A stretch of DNA of 64,000 bases from UBA7702 sp040776805 (GTDB taxonomy: Bacteria > Bacillota > Dehalobacteriia > UBA7702), in the NCBI GenBank assembly GCA_040776805.1, contig JAXGZS010000004.1, positions 241,906 to 305,905 of the forward strand. Reading direction: 5' to 3'. Positions 1 to 8,567 of this stretch are shown in pieces. Both the position numbers and the translations under genes were made by a program. How positions within the stretch are numbered: the first letter of the stretch is position 1; each line of letters begins with the position of its first letter. The notes under the pieces are model-generated. The model saw nothing but the letters and a program-made list of their open reading frames with translations. It searched no databases and was not told the origin of the DNA.

Positions 1-1071
1 CTTGATGAGGAGGGGCACTTTCTCCCCGCGCACGATAAAATCAAGGTTTTCCGTAAGCAGACAGCCCAAAGGCTCCATCACGCGAATCAGAGAATCGATG
101 ATGCGATAACCTCGGGGCTGGGTCTCGGCGGAAAGTTCCTCCCAAAGGAACGGCGGCGTGATTTTATCCTGCCATTGTACCCAAAGCAGGCTGCTCGCTT
201 CAGAAATTTCGCTGTTCTCCCAAGCTTCGGCGGCACTCTGATATTGTATGATCTTCGGGTGCAGCGGTTCGCTTTCCGGCGACAGCCAAATCTGCTCCGC
301 AGCGGTGAGCACGATTTCCCGCTCTTCCTCCTGTAAAAAGCCGAGGCAATGGCCGCGTTCTTCCGAAGACATACCGGGTTTTTCCGTTCTGGGCCCTGTT
401 TTCTTGTTGGGCGCCGCGTTTTTCGGCAACAGGGGAATGGTCACCGGTTTCCCTGCTCTCAGCTTTGCCCAATAGCCCGGCGGCGGCGTAGGGATCTCCA
501 AGGATTTACAGACTTTATGAATCGTCACATCCGAAACGGAATATTTTTTCGCAACTTCTGTGACGGGCATTTGCCAAACTTCTTTGTATAGCGTTTCCCG
601 ATCATATACATTGTACGTTTGCCCCCAGCGCGAAAAGGTTTCCGGCGGCGACAGCGCAACTTCCGGCTCTTCGGGGCTCACGGAAGAGACGGCATTCATT
701 TTCCCGGATTTCCCTGCCCCTTGCTTCGGATAGTTGAATTTTGTGGAAAGCATTTTCGGCAATTCCGTAAAGACGCGGGTATGCGCCGTTTTTTTACTTT
801 TCCGCGAGGCATTGCCGGAAAGATTGATCACGACGCCTTTGGTTTGCGGCAAAGGCGTTTTTTTGACATCTTTTCCGTTCTCAATTTGCGACCAATAACC
901 CGGCGGCGGCACAGGAATGTCCGCATCCGCGCATTCCTTGCGCAAACATGCATAACTAATACCGTACTTTTTGGCTACACCAGACAAAGAGATTTCCCAA
1001 ATTTCATTGTATAAATTTTCACGGGATAATACGATTTCCGGTTTGTTTTTTTCCGTGTTGTTCTCAGACAT
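1..1071 (-). CDS. Protein with tandem helix-turn-helix modules (3' end outside window)
   Basis: The frame is open from an ATG at 1071, preceded by AAGGAAGG, to the window edge, giving 357 codons without a stop. Two copies of one module are visible at about residues 19-67 and 160-208. Each reads LY.E(I/V)W....(S/V)..VAKKY.(I/V)S, then a C-terminal helix, then IP.PPPGYW and a (N/A)GK. The spacing fits a resolvase- or sigma-like helix-turn-helix followed by a Pro-rich PPPGYW turn. I recall this single module from uncharacterised proteins of mobile elements and phages; that link is from memory. The linker (about 70-155) is Ser/Lys/Pro rich. From about residue 240 a different, more acidic region begins and runs off the window. 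The function is unknown; DNA binding is inferred from the modules. Confidence 0.85.
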   Translation of the reverse strand, partial: MSENNTEKNKPEIVLSRENLYNEIWEISLSGVAKKYGISYACLRKECADADIPVPPPGYWSQIENGKDVKKTPLPQTKGVVINLSGNASRKSKKTAHTRVFTELPKMLSTKFNYPKQGAGKSGKMNAVSSVSPEEPEVALSPPETFSRWGQTYNVYDRETLYKEVWQMPVTEVAKKYSVSDVTIHKVCKSLEIPTPPPGYWAKLRAGKPVTIPLLPKNAAPNKKTGPRTEKPGMSSEERGHCLGFLQEEEREIVLTAAEQIWLSPESEPLHPKIIQYQSAAEAWENSEISEASSLLWVQWQDKITPPFLWEELSAETQPRGYRIIDSLIRVMEPLGCLLTENLDFIVRGEKVPLLIK

Positions 1072-1468
1072 GGTTTCCTTCCTTAATTAATAGCGATCTG
1101 ATTCCCAAGAGAAAGAGGGGCTTTTCACTCTATTCCAATAACATCAAAAACGGTTCTCCGTTCTTTGTTCGGAAACACGCAAAAGCGGGATACGTTGATA
1201 CACCTGCCTCGAAAAGGGTATGGAGCATAAAAACCGTTCCTATTCCTACACCCTTGCGGTTGGTTCATCGTGATAAAGGCTCTTCTTACTCTCATCATCA
1301 TCATCCGGCGGCAATTTTTTCTCACACCAAATTGCGCCTCCCAATATCATCAGACGCCCCACACAGAGCATACCGTTCCTGGCTTAGCCGCGAAGGGAAA
1401 ACCCGGGTTTTAACGGCGGTTTATTCTTCTAAAGAATGGATACCGATTTGAGCTCATTGATTTTTCAA

Positions 1469-1521
1469 ACCAGGCCGCTGCCCGGTAACCCAGAGGAGGT
1501 ACCCATTCCTTTTCTGTGGGT
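1469..1521 (-). ncRNA. Candidate structured leader or small RNA (two hairpins)
   Basis: Immediately after the predicted start the minus strand can fold ACCCA/TGGGT (1517-1521 with 1501-1505) and then a 7-bp stem ACCGGGC-AGCG-GCCTGGT (1486-1469, one G.T pair). I could not match it to tmRNA, RNase P, 6S RNA or a riboswitch family I know. It is an inference from local pairing only. Confidence 0.25.
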
Positions 1522-1531
1522 GTCATTATTT

Positions 1532-1540
1532 ACTATAGCA
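1532..1540 (-). promoter_or_regulatory. Extended -10 promoter candidate
   Basis: On the minus strand the sequence is TGCTATAGT, an extended -10 (TGnTATAAT type). The -35 position (about 1555-1560, TAGTAA) is poor, which extended -10 promoters tolerate. Transcription would start near 1525 and run about 450 nt before reaching the helix-turn-helix gene at 1071, so it would give either a long leader or a separate small RNA. Confidence 0.45.
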
Positions 1541-1815
1541 TAAAGATAAAATTTTTACTATCGTATCCTTGTTCAAACGTTTTTCATAAAAGAGATTTCC
1601 TTAAGGCCCCAGACTGGTAAAATGTAACTTTCCCAAAGAAAAGCGGGAAGAAAACAGAAATATCGCAAATTTTATGAGTAAAGTTCGCATAAAATTGCAA
1701 AAATATAAATTTATCTGCTTACCTGAGCATATGTTTATCGCTGTATTTTTGAAACCGAAACCGACGGCGGCAGGAATGTTTGCCCTTTCGTATACATGGC
1801 AAGGGAGCGGGGACA

Positions 1816-1854
1816 ATAAAAAAAGATCGGTACATGGTTTTTTGCACCGATCTT
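1816..1854 (-). terminator. Rho-independent terminator downstream of the che operon
   Basis: On the minus strand AAGATCGGT and ACCGATCTT form a 9-bp stem around a 14-base loop, followed by a run of T. It lies about 250 bases after the cheB stop and is the first good terminator for cheA-cheR-cheB. Confidence 0.75.
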
Positions 1855-2100
1855 CATATTGCTTCCTTGGCTCCGTCAATTTATCGTAAAACACGCCTCA
1901 ACAACAAAGGACAACCGCTGATCCGCATCGTGGCATCAATTCAGCGAAAGGCCGCTCCATCATTTTCGCGTCATCAAACCGCGCTCTTTATCAATGATTT
2001 GTTGATTCCATTTAGGAGCTTCAAACACCCGCAGGTTTTGATACCCAGCTGCATTTTACAGGTTTTATCGTACGCCGGCCGCGATCAAACGCCGCCGGGG

Positions 2101-3132
2101 TTATTTGTTCAAACGCTCGATGATCGCATTGGGGATGTTGGCAAGGGACACTTGCTTGGTGACGGCCTTGAGTTCATAAGCTTCTTTGGGCATACCGTAA
2201 ACCACGGAAGAATCCTTATCCTGGCCGATGGTATAAGCACCGGCCTGATGCATTTTTAAAAGACCGGCCGCCCCGTCTTTACCCATACCCGTTAAAATCA
2301 CCCCGATACAGCCTTTGCCTACCTTGGCGGCAACCGAATGAAAGAGCACATCCACAGAGGGGCGATGCCCGCTCACTTTTTCCCCGTCGGCGCATTTCAC
2401 GTAATAGCCTTTCCGGTCTTTTTCCACCGTCAGGTGTTTATCACCGGGGGCAATCAATGCGGTTCCCGGTTGAATCCGGTCGCCGTTTTGCGCTTCCGCA
2501 ACGTAAATTTCGCATAAATGATTCATCCGGTCAGCAAACATTTTGGTAAACCCCGGCGGCATATGCTGCACCACAACAATGCCGGGGCATTCCTTGGGCA
2601 GACGCTGGAGCAAGGCTAAAATGGCTTCCGTCCCGCCGGTAGAGGCTCCAACGGCGATCATCTGATATTCGCCGGAGAGCTTCCGTTTGAGAGAAAGCGG
2701 CGAAACGGAGCTATTCATCATCTTTCTTTTGGCCTTTGCTTTGGAGGCAATTTTAACCTTTGTGGATAATTCCGTGCAAAAGGCGTCAAAATTACCTTGG
2801 CTTTCCGCGTCGGGCTTTTTCACGAAATCCACGGCGCCAGATTCCAATGCTTCAAACACGCTCATATTCAGCGAGCTGACCAAAACGATGGGGATGGGAT
2901 TATGGGGCATGATCTTCTTTAAGAAATCAGTCCCGCTCAAACCCGGCATTTCAACATCTAACGTCAGCACGTCGGGATTGCAGTCAGCAATCTTCTTTTC
3001 AGCATCATAGGCATTCCCCGAAGTGCCCACCACTTCGAAAGCGGGATCGGAAGAAAAATATTTTTTCAATGCCGTTCTGAAAAAGATTGAGTCGTCAACA
3101 ATCAATACTCTTATTTTTTTTAATGTCATCAT
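2101..3132 (-). CDS. cheB: Chemotaxis protein-glutamate methylesterase CheB
   Basis: 343 residues. It removes methyl groups (and deamidates glutamine) on chemoreceptors and so resets the signal during adaptation. An N-terminal receiver domain (about 6-120) has the acidic pair VDD at 12-14 and the phosphorylatable Asp59 in LTLDVEMPG. After a basic linker (about 125-155) comes the CheB esterase domain with Ser164 (GASTGG), His190 (VVQHMPPGFT) and Asp286 (GMGKDG), the expected catalytic triad. The ATG overlaps the cheR stop by four bases behind GGAGG; a second ATG follows directly, so the start is uncertain by one codon. Last gene of cheA-cheR-cheB; CheA should phosphorylate the receiver domain. 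Confidence 0.97.
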   Translation of the reverse strand: MMTLKKIRVLIVDDSIFFRTALKKYFSSDPAFEVVGTSGNAYDAEKKIADCNPDVLTLDVEMPGLSGTDFLKKIMPHNPIPIVLVSSLNMSVFEALESGAVDFVKKPDAESQGNFDAFCTELSTKVKIASKAKAKRKMMNSSVSPLSLKRKLSGEYQMIAVGASTGGTEAILALLQRLPKECPGIVVVQHMPPGFTKMFADRMNHLCEIYVAEAQNGDRIQPGTALIAPGDKHLTVEKDRKGYYVKCADGEKVSGHRPSVDVLFHSVAAKVGKGCIGVILTGMGKDGAAGLLKMHQAGAYTIGQDKDSSVVYGMPKEAYELKAVTKQVSLANIPNAIIERLNK

Positions 3133-3944
3133 CGACCTCCTTTTTGATAAACAGAAGGTTGGATATACTTGAATTTGGATTGGTCGCGCTGTATGGTTTC
3201 AGAATGACCGATAAAAAGATACCCTCCGGGTTTTATGACATCATAAAGCCGATTGATTAGGCTGTTTTTCGTTGCTTGGTCAAAGTAAATCATCACATTG
3301 CGGCAAAATATCAGATCAAATCCCTTATGAAAAGGAATCGGATCCATAAGATTAAAATGCTTAAAAAGCACCTCCTTTCTTACTTCTGGTTTTAATTGAT
3401 AGGAACCGTCCTTAAAAACAAAATATCTTCGTTTCCAGGCCGGATCAAGGTTTTTCAAAAAGTCTTCCTGATACATTGCGTTTTTGGCCTTCTCGATGGC
3501 ATTGGCCGAAATATCCGTTGCCAGAATCTGATATTTCCACTGGCTGCCTTGTAAACCAAGGAAATCCTTGATCACCATGACGGTGGTATAAGCTTCCTCC
3601 CCTGAGGAACAGCCGGCACTCCAGATCCGCATTTCCTTATTGCTGTTATCTTTGACGATTTGCGGCAAGATCACCTTTTTTAAAAACGCAAAGTGAGCCT
3701 GTTCTCTCATAAAGAAAGTGTGGTTGGTGGTGAGCTTATTCAGCAAAACCGTGATTTCCTTGGTGTCGTTTCCCTTGATCAGCTTAAAATAATCGGAAAA
3801 GCTATCCATTTTCTTTTCCGCCAATACCGAATACATACGTGATTCAATCAGCTGACGCTTATTAATGAGATTGATACCGTAGTTTGACTTAACGTAGGTA
3901 ACCATGTCCGTAAATTCGTTATCGGTTAGTTTTATCATATACAT
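3129..3944 (-). CDS. cheR: Chemotaxis protein methyltransferase CheR
   Basis: 271 residues. It transfers methyl groups from S-adenosylmethionine to glutamates of MCPs and opposes CheB. A small N-terminal helical domain (about 1-80) contains NKLTTNHTFFMRE; the C-terminal SAM fold has IWSAGCSSGEEAYT (about 110-125) and LIFCRNVMIYFD. Two starts are possible: the first ATG lies very close to AAGGAG, the second (MIKLTD) has the better spacing, so true translation may begin two codons later. It follows cheA after 18 bases and overlaps cheB by four, so the three are co-transcribed and probably translationally coupled. Confidence 0.97.
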   Translation of the reverse strand: MYMIKLTDNEFTDMVTYVKSNYGINLINKRQLIESRMYSVLAEKKMDSFSDYFKLIKGNDTKEITVLLNKLTTNHTFFMREQAHFAFLKKVILPQIVKDNSNKEMRIWSAGCSSGEEAYTTVMVIKDFLGLQGSQWKYQILATDISANAIEKAKNAMYQEDFLKNLDPAWKRRYFVFKDGSYQLKPEVRKEVLFKHFNLMDPIPFHKGFDLIFCRNVMIYFDQATKNSLINRLYDVIKPGGYLFIGHSETIQRDQSKFKYIQPSVYQKGGR

Positions 3945-3962
3945 ATTCTCCTTCTGGCAGTT

Positions 3963-5951
3963 TTAGCCGTTTTTCACCAAATTTAAAATATCTAAAATCA
4001 GACTGATGCTTCCGTCGCCTAAAATGGCGCAGCCGGAAATCCCCTTCTCTTTAACGTTATATTGATTCAAATAGGAAGGCAAAGGCTTAATCACAACCTG
4101 CTGCTCACCGATGAGAGCATCGGCAAAGATACAATAAGAGGACTCGCTGCTTTCTACCAAAAGAATGATGCCGTCCTTAATCTCCTGCACCGGAGTATCG
4201 ATACCGTAAAGCCGATGCAAACGAATGATGGGATAACAGACATCGCGAATCAGGATTCCTTCGTTTTTTTCGTTATCTTCGATGATGTTGGTGTGATCCA
4301 CCTTCATCGACTGTTTGATGTTATTGATGGGAATGGTGAAGATCGAATCTCCCACCAAAACCTTCATGCCGTTTACAATGGCCAGGGTAAGCGGAATTTT
4401 GATGGATACCGAAGCACCTTGCCCCGGTACGCAATCAAGAATCACTTCCCCGCCGGATTTTTCAATATTCTTCTTTACCACATCCATGCCGACGCCGCGG
4501 CCGGAAAACTCCGTGACCTGATCTTTGGTGGAAAATCCCGGCATCATGAGAAAGGCGTAGATTTCTTTTGCCGTATATTCCGTTTCCGGTTTTCTCAAAA
4601 GTCCCCGGTCTTTGGCCTTCTCTAAGATCGCCTGTTGATCATAGCCCCGGCCGTCGTCACATATGGACACGAGGATTTCGCCGCCGGTATTTTGCGCGGA
4701 CAGTGTGATCTTGCCTTTTGCCGGTTTTCCGCCGGCCAAACGTTCCGCCGGGAATTCAATGCCGTGATCCATGGCATTGCGCACCAGGTGCATCAAGGGA
4801 TCGGCGATACCGTCGACGATGGTTTTATCCACTTCGGTGTCTTCCCCCTCAAGAACCAGTTCCACATCTTTCCCTAATTTTTTGGAGATATCCCTTACGA
4901 TGCGCCGCATCTTTTGGAATACACTGTTCACCGGCACCATGCGGATGGACATAATATCTTCCTGTAATTCATCGATGAGCTTTTGCAGTTGCCGTGAGGC
5001 CTTGCCGAAGCTGTCCATATCCACACCCTGTTCCGTGGGAATGGAAACCACCATGGATTCGGTAATCACGATTTCGCCCATTAAATCCATGAGCTTGTCC
5101 AATTTCAACAAATTGACATTGATGAGGGAAGTGGTGGAATGATGGTTGTTTTGCCCCGGGCTCGAATTGGCCTTTTCCCCAGACTGTGTCTGTTTGGTTT
5201 CTTCAGCGTCGTTTGGTTGATCCGTATCCCCATGCACCAAATCAAACTTCTTAACAAAGGAAAACTGTTCCACGGATTTCATGCATATTTCGAGGTCTTC
5301 CTCATTTTTAAAGTAAATCGTAAACCCGTTTTGACTGATCTCTTCCGCAGCGTTCTCGGAATCAAGATTTTCGGGAACATGACGATAGTCACAATTGAGA
5401 TCCGCCATCGCGTTTAATAACATAAATGCGCGCAGGTTTTCCATTTGCGCATCCTCATCAAAATAGATTTTCGCGATGTGCGTAAATGCGGAATCAGCGG
5501 AATCGTCTCCTTCCTGGCTTTGTTTTTCCGCTTCATTTTCTTTTTGTTCACCGTCACCGGAAATTTTTTTCAGAAAATAAATGATTTCATCTGCAAAATT
5601 ACCGATATTATCAGTTAAAGGAGTGTTTGACTCCACAAAACTGATTTCCGCCTTTAAAAAATCTTCGGATTTAAACATCAGCTCAAACAATTCGCTGTTA
5701 TGCGTGGTATGGATGCCGTGATCCCGTACAAAAGCGAACAAATCCTCGACCTTATGTGATACGGTGGCGATACTGTTAAATTCCATCATTGCGGAGGAAC
5801 CTTTGATGGTATGCATGATGCGAAAAATCGTGTTGATGCTATCCGTATCAAAACAATCCTGTTTCTCGCAATTGATTAAGATATCATCTAGTTCTTCCAG
5901 CAGACTATTTGCTTCAAACAAATAGACCTCCAGCATTTCATTGTTATCCAT
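3963..5951 (-). CDS. cheA: Chemotaxis sensor histidine kinase CheA
   Basis: 662 residues. Central cytoplasmic kinase of chemotaxis, coupled to receptors through CheW. The Hpt domain at the N-terminus carries His47 in MHTIKGSSAMM. A less conserved middle part (about 130-265) is Glu/Gln rich. The dimerisation region follows (about 275-335), then the ATPase with N box (HLVRNAMDHGIE), G1 (DDGRGYD) and G2 (GRGVGMDVV), and a CheW-like regulatory domain at the C-terminus. AAGG lies nine bases before the ATG. A sigma-28-type promoter sits at 6026-6053. It heads cheA-cheR-cheB. No cheY occurs in the window, so the main output regulator must be elsewhere. Confidence 0.98.
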   Translation of the reverse strand: MDNNEMLEVYLFEANSLLEELDDILINCEKQDCFDTDSINTIFRIMHTIKGSSAMMEFNSIATVSHKVEDLFAFVRDHGIHTTHNSELFELMFKSEDFLKAEISFVESNTPLTDNIGNFADEIIYFLKKISGDGEQKENEAEKQSQEGDDSADSAFTHIAKIYFDEDAQMENLRAFMLLNAMADLNCDYRHVPENLDSENAAEEISQNGFTIYFKNEEDLEICMKSVEQFSFVKKFDLVHGDTDQPNDAEETKQTQSGEKANSSPGQNNHHSTTSLINVNLLKLDKLMDLMGEIVITESMVVSIPTEQGVDMDSFGKASRQLQKLIDELQEDIMSIRMVPVNSVFQKMRRIVRDISKKLGKDVELVLEGEDTEVDKTIVDGIADPLMHLVRNAMDHGIEFPAERLAGGKPAKGKITLSAQNTGGEILVSICDDGRGYDQQAILEKAKDRGLLRKPETEYTAKEIYAFLMMPGFSTKDQVTEFSGRGVGMDVVKKNIEKSGGEVILDCVPGQGASVSIKIPLTLAIVNGMKVLVGDSIFTIPINNIKQSMKVDHTNIIEDNEKNEGILIRDVCYPIIRLHRLYGIDTPVQEIKDGIILLVESSESSYCIFADALIGEQQVVIKPLPSYLNQYNVKEKGISGCAILGDGSISLILDILNLVKNG

Positions 5952-6025
5952 ACACTTTTACCTTACCCGCATAAATTTTCGGCTATGATCAGCAACTGCA
6001 ACATTGTGTGTAAATACTATTAATC

Positions 6026-6053
6026 ATATCGGGAAAAAAAACTGAGATATTTA
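6026..6053 (-). promoter_or_regulatory. Sigma-28 (SigD-type) promoter of cheA
   Basis: On the minus strand TAAA, 16 bases, CCCGATAT. The flagellar sigma factor consensus is TAAA, about 15 bases, GCCGATAT. The start would lie near 6019, about 68 bases before the cheA ATG. The fliD promoter in this window has the same geometry, which supports both. Confidence 0.75.
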
Positions 6054-6080
6054 CTTCACCGTAGGATACAAATTCAAAAC

Positions 6081-6109
6081 TTGATTATTCTTTCCATAAA
6101 AGTTATGAT
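6081..6109 (+). promoter_or_regulatory. Sigma-A-type promoter of the YlqG-like gene
   Basis: TTGATT (6081-6086), 17 bases, TATGAT (6104-6109). The ATG is at 6157. It is divergent from the cheA promoter and its elements do not overlap it. Confidence 0.6.
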
Positions 6110-6156
6110 TAGATCAATCAGTTCGATGACAAACCGAAACAGAAAGGATCTCCACC

Positions 6157-7572
6157 ATGTTGGATAATTTGAGGATAACAACACCGATCCCGGCCAGCGA
6201 TCCCATCGGCAAAGTCGTACCCAATAAAGAAAGCCCCGCCGTAATCCCCACGGATCCCGCGAAGGTTACGACGCGCAATCAGAACGATCAAAGCGGGCAA
6301 AAAAACTCACTCGATCTGACTTGGGATAACCGTTCGGTTTTTCAGAAATTCATATCACAGTTGCAGCAAACCCCCGGCCTTGCCCAAACCTTGCAAAAGC
6401 TGCTGTTAAGCACCATGACCCATCAAAACGTGGCAAATACCGCGTCGCCGCTGAACGCCTTACTCAGCCAATTGGCCAACTGCACCAAAATGAGCAAGCA
6501 GGAAATCATTGATAACCTGATCTTTCAGCAGAAGCACAGCACAAAATTTTCCGGGGAACTGTTTCAAATATTCCGACATTTAATGAAAGACAATGGGTCT
6601 GCGGAATTAAGAGATCGTCTGGGACAATTCATCAAATCCTACGACGGTTTTACTTCGGCCAAGGAAACAATGTCCGCGATCTTCGCGCAATTAAAGGAAA
6701 TCGCGGCCTATATCCCTCAATCCTACCGCCAGGAGCTGGAGCAACAGATGAACCTTTTGCCCACGGTTGCGGATCAGGAGACCGTCAAATACAGCCTGTT
6801 TTTACTGAAGGAGAAGATTTTACCGCTGCTGGGGAAATACATCTCCGCTTTCAATGACTTTGGTGAAATTAGGGGTAAGGTATCCTTATTGATGCATAAC
6901 GTTTCCCGCTTAAACGTTGGCTCCCAGGAAGAACTCCTCAGCCGCTTCGAAGAATTGATGGGCTATTGTCAATATAAAACCAATATTTCCTCTACGGAGC
7001 TCACCCGTCTCCGGTTACTGTTTATGGAAAGCATCAATCAACCCCAGCAGCTGAAAAACGATTTTCTTGACGCCCTGATCAAGGTGCTGTTTGCCTCCAA
7101 TCAAGAAAATACCTCCTCCACCCGGCAAACCATGTTAAGCGATACGGTCAATACCATTTTGCTGAACAACAGTGTCTACATGCCCTTCACCCACTTGTTC
7201 CTGCCCATCCAATACAACGGAACCTTTCTTTTTTCGGAAATTTGGATCGAAAAACAGGAGGAAAAGGGAAACGGGAAATCCGCGGAAAATCACAAAAAAC
7301 CGATCAACCTCTATCTTGCCTTTGATATTGAGGGCCTCGGCCATTTCAAAATGGCCATCACCTGGGACGATCGTAAAGTAAACTGCAAATTAAATTATCC
7401 AGATCAGCTCAAGAACGAGGATTATACCATTCGCCGAGATATTACGAAGATTTTCGCGGAAAACGGTTTTTTGGCGGAAAGCGTCAACACCGCTTCTGAC
7501 TTATCTCCATTTGCCGATATCTTAATGAAGAAGGTTTACGAAAGGAAGCGTGAGGTAGATGTCACAATATAG
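6157..7572 (+). CDS. FliK/YlqG-like flagellar-associated protein
   Basis: 471 residues, no signal peptide or membrane segment. The N-terminal 60 residues are low complexity. The middle is helical (about 65-310). The C-terminal 130 residues contain GLGHFKMAITWDDRKVNCKLNY, followed by a helix, which resembles the end of FliK-type hook-length control proteins. The strongest argument is context: the next gene, overlapping by 14 bases, is an FlhB C-terminal-domain homologue. In many Bacillota a FliK-like gene (ylqG) and such a gene (ylqH) sit side by side. The start follows AGGA eight bases before the ATG. The role, perhaps control of flagellar export switching, is inferred. Confidence 0.65.
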   Translation: MLDNLRITTPIPASDPIGKVVPNKESPAVIPTDPAKVTTRNQNDQSGQKNSLDLTWDNRSVFQKFISQLQQTPGLAQTLQKLLLSTMTHQNVANTASPLNALLSQLANCTKMSKQEIIDNLIFQQKHSTKFSGELFQIFRHLMKDNGSAELRDRLGQFIKSYDGFTSAKETMSAIFAQLKEIAAYIPQSYRQELEQQMNLLPTVADQETVKYSLFLLKEKILPLLGKYISAFNDFGEIRGKVSLLMHNVSRLNVGSQEELLSRFEELMGYCQYKTNISSTELTRLRLLFMESINQPQQLKNDFLDALIKVLFASNQENTSSTRQTMLSDTVNTILLNNSVYMPFTHLFLPIQYNGTFLFSEIWIEKQEEKGNGKSAENHKKPINLYLAFDIEGLGHFKMAITWDDRKVNCKLNYPDQLKNEDYTIRRDITKIFAENGFLAESVNTASDLSPFADILMKKVYERKREVDVTI

Positions 7573-7843
7573 TCACTACCGGGCAGCGGCTTTAAAATAT
7601 GACTCCGACGACAGTGCCCCTGTGGTCGTAGCGTCGGGAGCAGGATACGTTGCCGACAAAATCATCGAGACAGCGCAAAACAACAATGTCCCGATCTATC
7701 AGGATAATTCCCTCGCCACCTTATTGTCGCAGCTCAAATGCGGCACAGAGGTTCCCGAAGAGTTGTATCAGGCCATTGTCGATATTTATCTGCTCTTTTT
7801 GAACTATTTACCCGAAGTCCAGGCCAAACCAACGGAAGAGTAA
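7559..7843 (+). CDS. Orphan FlhB C-terminal-domain homologue (YlqH/FhlB type)
   Basis: 94 residues. It aligns by eye to the cytoplasmic domain of the flagellar export switch protein FlhB: AALKYDSDDSAPVVVASGAGYVADKIIETA, then IYQDNSLATLLSQL and EVPEELYQAIVDI (segments shortened here). The membrane part of FlhB is absent, and the NPTH autocleavage site is replaced by a sequence with SAPV, as is usual for this stand-alone family. GAGGTAG directly precedes the ATG. It overlaps the upstream FliK/YlqG-like gene, which suggests translational coupling and a shared function in export substrate switching. Confidence 0.82.
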   Translation: MSQYSHYRAAALKYDSDDSAPVVVASGAGYVADKIIETAQNNNVPIYQDNSLATLLSQLKCGTEVPEELYQAIVDIYLLFLNYLPEVQAKPTEE

Positions 7844-7875
7844 GGACGCAAAATAATATTTTTGGAGGAAATATC

Positions 7876-8394
7876 ATGCCGCAAGAATTACTGGAACAAA
7901 ATCAGCAGAACACAAACGGAGAAGAAATAGAAAACAATATGGCGGAAACCGAAACGACGGCAACGTTTTTGACCTTTTATATCGAGCAACATCTTTTCGC
8001 CATTCCCAGCAAGCAAATTGTGGAAATCATCACATTGCAAGAAATCACATATATCCCGAATCTGCCGGATTTTGTCAAAGGGGTTACCAACATCCGCGGT
8101 AAAATCGTGCCGCTGATTGATCTCAGAACCAAATTTCATCTTCCGCCGCGCCCTTTCGATCAGCATACCTGCTTCATCATCACCGAAACAGAGGAGTGCA
8201 CCGTCGGTTATATTGTGGACAGAGTCAGCGACGTCACCAACATCACCGAGGATCAGATCAGCGATCCGCCGAAAGCAACGGATTCTTTTGCCGAATACAT
8301 TACCGGGATTACAAAAATCAACGAGGAAATTACTTTTATCCTCGATGTCGCAAAAATTATTTTAGATGATTTTCTGGAAAGCGCAAAGGCATAA
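7876..8394 (+). CDS. cheW: Chemotaxis adaptor CheW (first copy)
   Basis: 172 residues. CheW links MCPs to CheA in the receptor array. After an acidic N-terminal extension of about 30 residues the CheW fold is clear: FLTFYIEQHLFAIPSKQIVEI, then NLPDFVKGVTNIRGKIVPLIDLR and GYIVDRVSDV (segments abbreviated). The ATG at 7876 is chosen because TTGGAGG lies seven bases upstream; the longer frame starting at 7738 would overlap the previous gene. It is one of two cheW copies flanking fliD-fliS; the other starts at 12412. Confidence 0.95.
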   Translation: MPQELLEQNQQNTNGEEIENNMAETETTATFLTFYIEQHLFAIPSKQIVEIITLQEITYIPNLPDFVKGVTNIRGKIVPLIDLRTKFHLPPRPFDQHTCFIITETEECTVGYIVDRVSDVTNITEDQISDPPKATDSFAEYITGITKINEEITFILDVAKIILDDFLESAKA

Positions 8395-8492
8395 CAATAG
8401 ATCCCGAAACCGTAAATGTCCTTATGCGAGATTCCCTCATAAAGATGTCTATTTTTAATATGTAACATTCCATCACTTAAATTTCTGCTTAA

Positions 8493-8520
8493 TAAATTTA
8501 TTGCTGTTTTTATCCGATAT
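8493..8520 (+). promoter_or_regulatory. Sigma-28 (SigD-type) promoter of fliD
   Basis: TAAA (8493-8496), 16 bases, TCCGATAT (8513-8520). This matches the flagellar sigma consensus, with one base more spacer than the usual 15. The fliD GTG is 47 bases downstream. Confidence 0.75.
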
Positions 8521-8567
8521 GATTAGTGTAAACCGTTTTTGGCAAAATCGCGCCTGGAGGTGTTCTT

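Larger units (their letters stand above)
1072..2100. other. Intergenic region without a convincing gene
   Basis: About 1 kb between the helix-turn-helix gene and cheB (both minus). The short frames here lack ribosome-binding sites and protein-like composition. What can be seen is an extended -10 site on the minus strand (1532-1540), two hairpins right behind it (1501-1521 and 1469-1486), a perfect 14-base palindrome AAAACCCGGGTTTT (1398-1411), a bulged hairpin (1307-1338), an inverted repeat around 1668-1697 and a terminator (1816-1854). On the minus strand, about 1970-2060 encodes a short stretch ending ...DKERGLMTRK-stop that looks protein-like but has stops upstream, so it may be the remnant of a lost gene. 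Confidence 0.6.

Noticed and set aside
1398..1411. Perfect palindrome AAAACCCGGGTTTT as an operator
   Set aside because: It stands alone, is not near a -10/-35 pair or a gene start, and palindromes of this length occur by chance in 64 kb.
1780..2259. 159-codon plus-strand frame across the cheB end
   Set aside because: It overlaps cheB antisense, contains the terminator and has no start signal.
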